Assembly (NCBI RefSeq): GCF_039680535.1
Contig: NZ_JBDKSS010000011.1
Coordinates: 1 to 64,000, forward strand
Direction of reading: 5' to 3'
Length of the DNA stretch: 64,000 bases
DNA from: Parvibaculum sp039680535
Lineage (GTDB): Bacteria > Pseudomonadota > Alphaproteobacteria > Parvibaculales > Parvibaculaceae
Made by a program: the position numbers and the translations under genes. Below the pieces are notes generated by a model. That model was not told the origin of the DNA. It worked only from the letters and a program-made list of their open reading frames with translations, and did not search any database. Position 1 is the stretch's first letter. Every line of letters starts with the position of its first letter. Below, piece by piece: positions 8,419 to 16,012 of this stretch.

Positions 8419-9071
8419 GTGACAGCGCAACCGTCGCGCGCGCGTTTTCCGATTGCCTCGATCGCGCCAAGCTCGACACGCATCCCTATCGTCACTGGCT
8501 CCTGACGCAGGCGCTGCCGGATGATGTCGCCCATGCGATCCCGGCATTGCCCGTCGACGCGCCTGAGATCGGCGACACGCTCGGCAAGCGCGAGACGCAT
8601 AATTCCACGCGCAATTTCTTCTCGGTCGAAAACCGCAAGCGCTTTCCCGTGTGCGAAGCCGTGGCGAGCGCCTTCCAGTCGCCCGAAACCGTGCGCCATC
8701 TGGAAAAGGTCACGGGCGTCTCGCTCAAGGGCACCTCGCTCCGCATCGAATATTGTCAGGACCGCGACGGCTTCTGGCTCGAGCCGCATACCGATATCGG
8801 CGCGAAGCTCTTCACCATGCTCGTCTATCTGTCCGACAGGCCGGATGCCGAAGGCTGGGGTACCGATATCTACGATGCCGACAGGCACCATCTCGGTTCC
8901 GCGCCCGGCGGCTTCAACAAGGGCCTGATCTTCATTCCGGGCCATGACACCTGGCACGGCGTCGCCAAGCGCGAATATGCAGGCATTCGCAAGTCGATCA
9001 TCGTCAATTATGTCGTGCCCGAATGGCGGGCGCGGCATGAACTCGCCTTCCCGGACGAACCTATCGCCTGA
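8415..9071 (+). CDS. 2-oxoglutarate/Fe(II)-dependent oxygenase, second of a pair
   Basis: A 218-residue enzyme of the same fold as its upstream neighbour. The metal triad is His125-Thr-Asp127 (LEPHTDIGAK) and His181 (DTWHGV), and Arg191 (GIRKSIIVNY) is the likely 2-oxoglutarate ligand. It starts within the last codon of the previous gene (ATGA overlap at 8415-8418). The two share a motif layout (H-x-D, then Y-L near 12 residues on, then WHG and an R-x-x-x-x-NY segment), so they look like an old tandem duplication that has diverged. No pathway partner is evident nearby. Confidence 0.8.
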   Translation: MSDSATVARAFSDCLDRAKLDTHPYRHWLLTQALPDDVAHAIPALPVDAPEIGDTLGKRETHNSTRNFFSVENRKRFPVCEAVASAFQSPETVRHLEKVTGVSLKGTSLRIEYCQDRDGFWLEPHTDIGAKLFTMLVYLSDRPDAEGWGTDIYDADRHHLGSAPGGFNKGLIFIPGHDTWHGVAKREYAGIRKSIIVNYVVPEWRARHELAFPDEPIA

Positions 9072-9097
9072 ACTCGATCGCCGGATGATGACGCTGC

Positions 9098-10120
9098 CTA
9101 ATGCTTGGCCAACCGGGCCTTTCGATAGGCCGCCGGCGTCTCGCCGGACCAGCGCAGAAAGGCGCGATGGAAATTGGCCGGATCGCCATAGCCGCAATGA
9201 CCGGCGATCTCGGCAATGGGAAGCGATGAGGTTGCGAGCAGGCGCTGCGCGATGTCCCGGCGGGTTTCATCGACGAGGCGCTCATAGGTGAGCGCGCGCA
9301 AGCCCAGACGCCGCTGCATGCTGCGCAAGGACATGCCGCAACTGGCCGCGGCCGACGCTGCGGACGCGCCCGCGCAGGCAAGGTTCGAGACGATGAAGAT
9401 GCGCAGGCTGCTCACCAGATCCGCCTCGAGAGCCGAGGTCGAACGGATGTGGCGCAGATAGGCCTCAAGCGCTGCCACGCGCCGCGGCTCTGCGCCGGGC
9501 TGCCTTTCATCGAGAAGCCGGCCATCGAAGGTGAAGCCGCTTGCGTCCTGCAGAAACCAGACAGGAGCATCGAACACCTGCTCGAGGGCTTTTCGATGAG
9601 CGACCGGACCGTAAACGACATGCGCCTCGCGCGGCCTCCAACGCGGACCGAAGAAGCGGCGAAAGAAGGCGTGCGCCGCGCCGAGCGTCAGGTCGATATC
9701 GGCCTCCAGACCGCCGCTCAGCCGTTCGCCCACGCGATAGGTCAGCCGCACCAGACCGTCGCCGACGCGCTCGACCGCAATATCGGCTCCCTGCTGATAG
9801 CTGCGAAAATGCTCCTTGAGACTGGCGATCGCCATCCGCAAGGTGGGCTTGTTCGCCGCGAGCAGCCCGATTGCGCCGAGATCGCCCACTTCCATTCTGA
9901 GCCCGAGCTTCAGCGCGAAGAGCGGATCGCCCGTCTCCAGGGCGCATTGGTGGAGCAGCTCCATATAGCGCCGCAGGCTGATAAGGGCGGTCTCGTCGCC
10001 CGGATCGGCAGGCGCCATGCCCGTGAGCGCCACGGCCCTCTCCGGCGCGAGGCCATAGCCATCCAGAAGACTTCGCAGATTGCCGAGCACGCTGGCCCGA
10101 ATGAGTGTTTCGGAAGTCAT
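9098..10120 (-). CDS. AraC-family transcriptional regulator (QhpR/OruR-like)
   Basis: A 340-residue DNA-binding regulator. It has an N-terminal arabinose-binding-like sensor domain (about residues 20-210) and a C-terminal AraC-type double helix-turn-helix, with LRSMQRRL as the first recognition helix region and the consensus IAEIAGHCGYGDPANFHRAFLRW...PAAYRK. This architecture is shared with OruR and with QhpR, the activator of the quinohemoprotein amine dehydrogenase operon. It is divergent from the amine dehydrogenase operon with 140 bp between the starts, so it is the obvious candidate activator for it. Confidence 0.88.
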   Translation of the reverse strand: MTSETLIRASVLGNLRSLLDGYGLAPERAVALTGMAPADPGDETALISLRRYMELLHQCALETGDPLFALKLGLRMEVGDLGAIGLLAANKPTLRMAIASLKEHFRSYQQGADIAVERVGDGLVRLTYRVGERLSGGLEADIDLTLGAAHAFFRRFFGPRWRPREAHVVYGPVAHRKALEQVFDAPVWFLQDASGFTFDGRLLDERQPGAEPRRVAALEAYLRHIRSTSALEADLVSSLRIFIVSNLACAGASAASAAASCGMSLRSMQRRLGLRALTYERLVDETRRDIAQRLLATSSLPIAEIAGHCGYGDPANFHRAFLRWSGETPAAYRKARLAKH

Positions 10121-10161
10121 GGCTCGCCCCCGCTTGCGGTTCCCGCTCTTTTCATTTCGAA

Positions 10162-10190
10162 TTTGGCACCAAATGACAAGAAGCTACAAT
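10162..10190 (+). promoter_or_regulatory. Putative promoter and palindrome of the amine dehydrogenase operon
   Basis: TTGGCA (10163-10168), a 16-bp spacer and TACAAT (10185-10190) lie about 70 bp upstream of the heavy-chain start. The -35 is embedded in TTTGG-CA-CCAAA (10162-10173), a perfect 5-bp inverted repeat that could be part of a regulator site. TTGGCAC also resembles a sigma-54 -24 element, but no matching -12 GC element follows. Confidence 0.4.
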
Positions 10191-10260
10191 CTGCCCGGGG
10201 TAGCTTTTGATGGCATGGTCACGACCGATGGCCCTGCACGACCTTTTGGGGGAGGGGGAC

Positions 10261-11475
10261 ATGCGCGTCTGGAGTTCGATCGCAATTGCCGCATTGATGC
10301 TCGGCATGGCGCCTGCCATGGCCGACGAGCTTCAGCCGGAGACGTTGCATGTCGAGAAGGTGCCCGACGGCCCCCGCGATCACTGGATCTGGATCGGCGA
10401 CCTCGGCGCCCAGCACAATGTCGATACGCGGGCCATGCTGTTCGACGCCAACAAGGGCAAGATGCTCGGCATGCTCAGCACGGGCTTCTGGAGCGCGGGC
10501 GTTCTGCTTCCAAAATCCACGGGCCATGTGGTCGCCCTCGAAACCTTTTTTGAGAAGGGCACACGCGGCCCCCGGCACGACTATGTGACGGTCTACGATC
10601 CGCAGACGCTTCTGCCGCTCCATGAAATCGAAGTGCCGCCGCGCCGCATGACCGCCCTCGTCCAGACGCGCATGGCGGGGCTGACCGATGACGACCGTTT
10701 CGTCGCCATCACGAACTTCACGCCCCGGCAGACGATGAGCATCGTCGATCTGCAGAAGAACCGCTTCGTGGCGGAGACGGACACGCCGGGCTGCGGACAG
10801 ATCTATCCCGCAGGGCCTCGGCGCATCCTGCTTCTCTGCGGCGATGCAAGCCTCAAATCCGTGACGTTGGACGATGAGGGCAAGGTCGTGAAGCAGACAG
10901 ACGGCAAGCCCTTCTTCGATCCCTTTGCCGATCCCGTCATCACGCATGCGGTGCGCGCGGGCGACGACTGGCTCTTTGTTTCGCTCGCCGGTTACATCTA
11001 TCAGGTCGATGCGTCGGGCGATGAGGCAAAGCTGCGCGAGAAGTGGCCTCTGCTTACCGACAGCGAACGCGCCGATGGCTGGCGCACCGGTGGCTATCAA
11101 CCGCTCGCCGTTCAGAAGAAGGACGGGCTTCTCTATGCCTTGATGCGGAAGGGACCGGAAAGCACCTATGAAGAGCCCGGCGATGCGGTCTGGGTCTTCG
11201 ACGTCGCGACCCATAAGCGCGTTGCACAATTCGACCTCGCCAATGCGACGCTCGCAATTGAGGTAAGTCAGGACGCGAAGCCCATCGTCTATGGCGCCTC
11301 CATGAAGACGGTCGTGCCCTATTGGTCGCTGGTCGCGCTGACGCTTCTCGGCCAGAAATTCGAACAGCTCGATGTGGTGAAGCCCGCGCTCGACGTCTAC
11401 GACGCGAAGGATGGCAAGCTCCTCCGCACCGTCGACCACGTCGCTTCCTTCGCGACCTCCCTGCAGCAACCCTGA
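10261..11475 (+). CDS. aauB: TTQ amine dehydrogenase heavy (alpha) chain
   Basis: Large subunit of a periplasmic tryptophan tryptophylquinone amine dehydrogenase, which oxidises primary amines to aldehyde and ammonia. The 404-residue precursor has an N-terminal signal peptide (MRVWSSIAIAALMLGMAPAMA) and then a beta-propeller-type sequence of the amine dehydrogenase heavy-chain family (DHWIWIGDLGA, FADPVITHAV, GYIYQVDASG, WVFDVATHKRVAQFDL). The ATG follows GGGGGAGGGGGAC; a longer frame from 10207 lacks this. First gene of an operon in the B-E-D-A order. The symbol follows the aromatic amine dehydrogenase operon because the light chain looks closest to that enzyme; mauB is the alternative. Confidence 0.85.
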   Translation: MRVWSSIAIAALMLGMAPAMADELQPETLHVEKVPDGPRDHWIWIGDLGAQHNVDTRAMLFDANKGKMLGMLSTGFWSAGVLLPKSTGHVVALETFFEKGTRGPRHDYVTVYDPQTLLPLHEIEVPPRRMTALVQTRMAGLTDDDRFVAITNFTPRQTMSIVDLQKNRFVAETDTPGCGQIYPAGPRRILLLCGDASLKSVTLDDEGKVVKQTDGKPFFDPFADPVITHAVRAGDDWLFVSLAGYIYQVDASGDEAKLREKWPLLTDSERADGWRTGGYQPLAVQKKDGLLYALMRKGPESTYEEPGDAVWVFDVATHKRVAQFDLANATLAIEVSQDAKPIVYGASMKTVVPYWSLVALTLLGQKFEQLDVVKPALDVYDAKDGKLLRTVDHVASFATSLQQP

Positions 11476-11485
11476 GGCCATGCCG

Positions 11486-12013
11486 ATGATCGACCCCGTT
11501 ATCGATCTCGTGTTGCGCGGCGGCCTTGCCGCAATCCTCGGCTATGCAGCCTTTCACAAGCTGAGAGACCGCGAGACTTTCAAGGGGCAGCTCGCTGCCT
11601 ATGCGCTGCTGCCGGAAGGCCTCATCCAACCCATGTCGCGCGCCCTGCCGCTGATCGAGGGCGCGACCGCGCTCTTCCTCCTGGCGCGGTCGGAGCACGC
11701 AAGCCTTTTGAGCGCCGCGCTCTTTCTTCTCTATGCGGGCGCCATGGGCATCAACCTCGCCCGCGGACGGCACGACATCGATTGCGGCTGCGGCGGACCG
11801 GAGGGACGGCAGACACTTCACTGGGCGCTCGTCTTCCGCAATCTGCTGCTCGCCGTTGGCGCCATTGCCGTGGGCTTTCCGCTCGGCGCGCGGGCCCTGT
11901 CCTGGGGCGACTACGCGATCGCCGGATTGAGCGCCGTCGCCTTTCTCGCACTCTACACGGCGCTCAATGCACTCATCGCGAATGTCCCTGCGACCAACAG
12001 ACTGAAAGCCTGA
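11486..12013 (+). CDS. aauE: MauE-type membrane protein for amine dehydrogenase maturation
   Basis: A 175-residue integral membrane protein of the MauE family (DoxX-like, about four helices). In methylamine dehydrogenase operons MauE and MauD are needed for formation or stability of the disulfide-rich light chain. The Cys pair in DIDCGCGG is the conserved redox motif of the family. The ATG at 11486 has GAGG about eight bases upstream; the ATG two codons earlier is also possible. It lies 10 bp after the heavy chain and 3 bp before aauD. Confidence 0.85.
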   Translation: MIDPVIDLVLRGGLAAILGYAAFHKLRDRETFKGQLAAYALLPEGLIQPMSRALPLIEGATALFLLARSEHASLLSAALFLLYAGAMGINLARGRHDIDCGCGGPEGRQTLHWALVFRNLLLAVGAIAVGFPLGARALSWGDYAIAGLSAVAFLALYTALNALIANVPATNRLKA

Positions 12014-12016
12014 GAG

Positions 12017-12613
12017 ATGGAACAGACGCTGCTCATATCAAACATTCTTCTCTGGCTTCTGGTCATCGGCCTGTCCGTCGCCGTGCTGCTCCTCGCGCGG
12101 CAGGTCGGCGTGCTCCATGAACGCATCACGCCGGTCGGCGCATTGATGATCGGCAAGGGCTTGCGCGTCGGCGAGGCGGCGCCGGGCTTCCGCCTCGCCA
12201 ATCTCAACGGCCCCGAGGTCACGATCGGCGGCACGCAAGCGGATGGACGCAGCACGCTTCTCTTCTTCCTTTCGCCGACCTGTCCCGTCTGCGCCTCGCT
12301 GCTGCCAACGCTCCGCACACTCGTCCGGCAGGAAAATCTCGCGCTGATCCTCGCAAGCGACGGCACGCCTGATGAACATATCGGCTTCATCGCCCGCAAG
12401 GGGCTCTCCGATCTGCCTTACGTGCTTTCAACGGAACTCGGTATCCGTTTCGGCGTCTCGAAACTTCCTTATGCGGCCCTGATCGACGCGGGCGGCGTCC
12501 TGCGCGCGCATGGGCTCGTCAACAATCGCGAACATCTCGAAAGCCTGATCGAGGCGGAGCGCGAAGGCGTCGCCTCCATCCAGGACTTCGTAAAGCGGGG
12601 GAATGCGCAATGA
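12017..12613 (+). CDS. aauD: MauD-type thiol-disulfide oxidoreductase
   Basis: A 198-residue membrane-anchored thioredoxin-fold protein. One N-terminal transmembrane helix (about residues 5-27) is followed by a periplasmic AhpC/TSA-thioredoxin domain with the redox motif Cys89-Pro-Val-Cys92. Family members assist formation of the six disulfides in the TTQ-bearing light chain. It precedes the light chain gene and overlaps it by four bases (ATGA at 12610-12613), which fits a dedicated maturation role. Confidence 0.87.
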   Translation: MEQTLLISNILLWLLVIGLSVAVLLLARQVGVLHERITPVGALMIGKGLRVGEAAPGFRLANLNGPEVTIGGTQADGRSTLLFFLSPTCPVCASLLPTLRTLVRQENLALILASDGTPDEHIGFIARKGLSDLPYVLSTELGIRFGVSKLPYAALIDAGGVLRAHGLVNNREHLESLIEAEREGVASIQDFVKRGNAQ

Positions 12614-13116
12614 GCGGTTTCGACAAATGGATGGAGAGCTTTTCGCGCCGTCTCGCGCAACGGAGTTCGCGGCGCAGCTTCCTGGCGACGGCAGGCGCCG
12701 TCCTCATCGGCGTCGGCGCGGCGCCGCTTCTGCCCGTCGCACGGGCGCATGCCTCCACCGGCAAGGACGGCGATCCCACGAGCTGCGATTATTGGCGCTA
12801 CTGCGCCATCGACGGGTTTCTTTGCACCTGCTGTGGCGGCACGACCAGCTCCTGCCCGCCCGGCACCGTCGCCTCCTCCGTCACATGGGTCGGCACCTGC
12901 CGCAACCCGACCGACGGCAAGGACTACATCATCTCCTACAACGACTGCTGCGGGCGCAGCGGATGCGGACGCTGCACCTGCCAGCGCGACGAGGGCGACC
13001 GCCCGCTCTACCGAACCGACGCGGCCAATGACATCAACTGGTGCGCGGGGAGCGGCGCGGACATCGTCTATAACTGCTCGACGGCGGTGCTGATGGGCGT
13101 GAGCACGGGCGAGTGA
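12610..13116 (+). CDS. aauA: TTQ amine dehydrogenase light (beta) chain
   Basis: Catalytic subunit that carries the tryptophan tryptophylquinone cofactor. The 168-residue precursor has a twin-arginine signal (Arg21-Arg22, RRSFLAT, cleavage probably after AHA at 46-48). Trp93 and Trp144 are 51 residues apart, as are the two cofactor tryptophans of methylamine dehydrogenase. The aspartates used in cofactor biosynthesis and catalysis align as Asp68 and Asp112. The chain is dense in cysteines. From memory, GFLCTCCGGTT and DGKDYIISYNDCCG are nearer to aromatic amine dehydrogenase than to methylamine dehydrogenase, hence the symbol; mauA is the alternative. Confidence 0.88.
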   Translation: MSGFDKWMESFSRRLAQRSSRRSFLATAGAVLIGVGAAPLLPVARAHASTGKDGDPTSCDYWRYCAIDGFLCTCCGGTTSSCPPGTVASSVTWVGTCRNPTDGKDYIISYNDCCGRSGCGRCTCQRDEGDRPLYRTDAANDINWCAGSGADIVYNCSTAVLMGVSTGE

Positions 13117-13526
13117 CTGTCTTGCGCCTCATCATCCCTCTTGCTGCCGCGCTGGCTCTCGGCACCGCTGCCACCGCCTCGCCACGCACGGACTACATGC
13201 TCCGCTGCATGGGTTGCCACCTGCCGGACGGCGCGGAAACGCCGGGCAAGGTGCCGCCGCTCAAGGGCCATGTCGCGAAGTTTCTCGCGGCAGATGGCGG
13301 CCGCGCCTATCTGGTGCAGGTGCCGGGCACGCGGCAATCCGCCCTGTCCAACGCCGCCGTCGCGGATCTTCTCAACTGGCTCGTCCGGAACTTCGACGCC
13401 GCGGATGTTCCGGCCGATTTCGTCCCTTATACGGAGGCCGAGATCGCGCAGCTCAGGCCCCACCGCTTGCCCGACGTCGCCGCCGAGCGCGCGCGTCTGC
13501 TCAAGAGCATCGGCGAAAAGAACTAG
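13113..13526 (+). CDS. Small periplasmic c-type cytochrome
   Basis: A 137-residue secreted monoheme cytochrome. A signal peptide (about residues 1-22) is followed by the heme motif Cys32-Met-Gly-Cys35-His36. It begins at a GTG inside the stop region of the light-chain gene (GTGA overlap at 13113-13116), so it is translationally coupled to the dehydrogenase. The likely role is to accept electrons from the reduced TTQ enzyme and pass them to the respiratory chain, in place of the amicyanin or azurin used elsewhere. No cupredoxin gene lies nearby. Confidence 0.85.
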   Translation: MTVLRLIIPLAAALALGTAATASPRTDYMLRCMGCHLPDGAETPGKVPPLKGHVAKFLAADGGRAYLVQVPGTRQSALSNAAVADLLNWLVRNFDAADVPADFVPYTEAEIAQLRPHRLPDVAAERARLLKSIGEKN

Positions 13527-13736
13527 GGGTTTCGAGCGCCCGCCTCTTTCTTCAGCGCCGTTTCGCTGACTTGATGCCGTTCACGGGATCTCTCCACGAA
13601 TGGCCGGTCGCAGCCTTCAGCGAGGAACCGGCCTTCGAGCGGGGACTCGCGGGGCGCTTCCACCGGGTTTTCCGCCCGAGACCCCTCGTACCTTGCGCTG
13701 CCTTCCTCGACGGAACGCCCGCGTCAGACTGAGCAG

Positions 13737-14504
13737 TCAGGCCGCCATGAGTTCGGGGCAAAGCGCCTCGACGAGCGGCACGTAATGATCGCCGCAGGTG
13801 ATGGCGTCTTCGACGAGCCCCATCTCACGCAGCTTCCGGCCACGCCATTCGTAGCGAAGCACCTGATCGACGGCGGGGGTTGGAAGCGTCCGCCGCGCCT
13901 TGAGGAACTGCTCCTCGCCGCAGCGCGCAATCGCGAGATCGACATTCTCCTTGCCGAGCTGCGCCGCCAGCGAGGTGTAAATGTCGAAAGCGCGAAGCTT
14001 CGCTCCGCGCTCCTCATTCGTGAGGCTGACATTGACGCAATCGGCCCAGAGCGACTTCGGGCTGCGGAGCACCTCATAAACTTCGGTATCGGCCTTGCGC
14101 TGATGGATGAGCGGCACTTCGAAAATCGGAGCGGTCCTTTTGCCGAGCGCCGCGCGCGTGATCGGCAACGCCACATCATGCAAAGGATTGTAGAACTCGA
14201 TGGAATCGCAATAGACACGGTCGAAGTCGAGGCCGCTCAGGATCGCCCCCACCTCGCCCGACAAAGCACGGAAGCTGGCGACGTCGCCCTTGAGCAGCGC
14301 TTCATAAAGCGATGCCTCCTCGACATTGAGCCAGGCGATATCGGCCATGTTCACGACCGACTTCAGGTTTTCCTTGCTCTGATCGACGCGCTCCTGCGCA
14401 CCGCCATCGGTGAGGAAGATGAGATAGGGCTGGAGGCGGCGCACCGAGCCGAGAATGGCCACTTCATGATTGGGATGACTGAAGATCATCACGCTGCGCG
14501 ACAT
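13737..14504 (-). CDS. Divergent PIG-L/LmbE-like protein
   Basis: A 255-residue protein of uncertain function. The N-terminus SHPNHEVAILG, the following LIFLTDGG, and NPLHDVALP with His109 line up with the three hallmark segments of PIG-L/LmbE N-deacetylases (HPDDE, LTDGG, HPDH). The second and third acids of HPDDE are Asn12-His13 here, so metal binding is altered or uses different ligands. The ATG at 14504 has GGGGAGG five bases upstream. It is divergent from a GT4 glycosyltransferase, so a glycan deacetylase role is possible. The assignment is from motif resemblance only. Confidence 0.5.
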   Translation of the reverse strand: MSRSVMIFSHPNHEVAILGSVRRLQPYLIFLTDGGAQERVDQSKENLKSVVNMADIAWLNVEEASLYEALLKGDVASFRALSGEVGAILSGLDFDRVYCDSIEFYNPLHDVALPITRAALGKRTAPIFEVPLIHQRKADTEVYEVLRSPKSLWADCVNVSLTNEERGAKLRAFDIYTSLAAQLGKENVDLAIARCGEEQFLKARRTLPTPAVDQVLRYEWRGRKLREMGLVEDAITCGDHYVPLVEALCPELMAA

Positions 14505-14584
14505 TGACACCTCCCCTGCCGGAACCCGAAAATCATCCCGGTCACTTTCATTTACAGCCCTGAAGGGTGCATGTGGAACCACTC

Positions 14585-15790
14585 ATGGGCAAGGCTAAAC
14601 CGTACCGGATTGCGCTGTACACAACCTATTATGCGGCCGGCGACGGCATGGGACGGGTGCTCGGGCACAAGATTGCCGCGCTGGACGAACTCGCACGGAC
14701 AAGGCCGGTTGAACTCAAGGTCTATTGCGGCGGCAGCGACTTCGACGACCCGCGCATCGCCCGCGTCAACAAGCTTCCCGAGATTCTCGGCGATCCGTTC
14801 TTTCAGACGGCGGACGTCCATCACTACGAATTTGGCTGGTATTTCCGGCCTTTCGAATCGATCCGCCATCTCCCGGCCAAGGCACGCGCGTCGGTCTTTT
14901 TTCACGGCATAACGCCGCCGCAATGGGCCTCGGACCCCGAAGGCGCGTTGAAGTCGCTAAAGCAGAAGCGCCTTCTGTCCCGCGCCGACGCCATCTGCGT
15001 CGCAAGCCCCTTCGCCCGCGACGATCTCCTCTCGCTCGGCATCGGGCACGAGAAAATCAACATTCACCCGCTGCCTCTCTCCGTGGTTCCCAAACAGGAG
15101 CGGATGAAGACGGGAAGTGACGTGGTTGAATTCATCCATGTCGCGAGGCTTACGCCCAACAAGGGACTTCTCGACCTTCTCACGGCGCTCCAGATGGCAA
15201 GCGAAAGAGGCCTTTCATTTCGTCTGAGAATCGCCGCGCACCCCGCCAGCGCGACAGCGGATTTCTTTGCTGAAGTACGCCGGCACATCGAAAGTCCGGC
15301 GCTGCGCCATCGCGTCGAGTTTCTCGGTCATATCGACGACGTCGCGCTATCCTCGCTCTATGGCCAGGCCGATGCGATCATCCTGCCCTCCTATCACGAC
15401 ACCTATTGCCTACCCGTACTCGAGGCATTTGCACATGGCTGTCATGTCATCGCCTACGACTCGACCAATTTTCCGCATATAACCAATGGGTTCGCCTCCC
15501 TGGTGCCAACCGGCGACATTCCCGCGCTGGCTGAGGCAATCGAAAAATTCGCCGATGAGCTTGCCCGGGCTCGTCTCAACAGCCAAGACGCCCTCGTCAC
15601 GACAAGCAGCGGTTCCGTCGCTCTCGCCGAACATCGATCGCGCATGAAGACCTATGCTTGCGGCTTCACGGAAGAGGGCTTCAAGAGCGGCTTTCTCTCG
15701 CATATCGATGCCCTTCTCGCTGCACCGCAAAAGCGGCGGGGAATCGTCGCGCGTCTGCGCTCGACACTGGCATATGCGCGATCGGCCTGA
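14585..15790 (+). CDS. GT4-family glycosyltransferase
   Basis: A retaining glycosyltransferase of GT-B fold, about 401 residues. The C-terminal Rossmann domain shows EFIHVARLTPNKGLLDLL and the nucleotide-sugar segment ADAIILPSYHDTYCLPVLEAFAHGCHVIAYDS, a form of the E-x7-E motif. No membrane segment, so cytoplasmic. The start is uncertain: ATG 14585 is used, while in-frame GTG codons at 14567 and 14573 lie near AAGGG. Acceptor and donor are unknown. It stands alone rather than in a polysaccharide cluster. Confidence 0.85.
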   Translation: MGKAKPYRIALYTTYYAAGDGMGRVLGHKIAALDELARTRPVELKVYCGGSDFDDPRIARVNKLPEILGDPFFQTADVHHYEFGWYFRPFESIRHLPAKARASVFFHGITPPQWASDPEGALKSLKQKRLLSRADAICVASPFARDDLLSLGIGHEKINIHPLPLSVVPKQERMKTGSDVVEFIHVARLTPNKGLLDLLTALQMASERGLSFRLRIAAHPASATADFFAEVRRHIESPALRHRVEFLGHIDDVALSSLYGQADAIILPSYHDTYCLPVLEAFAHGCHVIAYDSTNFPHITNGFASLVPTGDIPALAEAIEKFADELARARLNSQDALVTTSSGSVALAEHRSRMKTYACGFTEEGFKSGFLSHIDALLAAPQKRRGIVARLRSTLAYARSA

Positions 15791-16012
15791 CCAAAAATGA
15801 CCGCTTTGCGTAGAAAAGCAGTCAAATTCAATAAACAAAGAAAAATGAAACTTTCTTTTTCTGACAACGGGTTGGCCCAGACCTCCCAGCGCAGAAAATG
15901 CGCGATCCGGAGGGCGCTCTTTACGCCATGCCTTTTCTCGGTCAGCCTATCATCAAGGGGAGCCTGTAAGAATATTCCCACCCGGAAAATATGACCTAGG
16001 CGACACCTGCCC

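Noticed and set aside
10162..10185. Sigma-54 promoter upstream of the amine dehydrogenase operon
   Set aside because: The -24 element TTGGCAC is present, but the -12 region reads GACAA instead of TTGC-like bases; a sigma-70 reading fits better.
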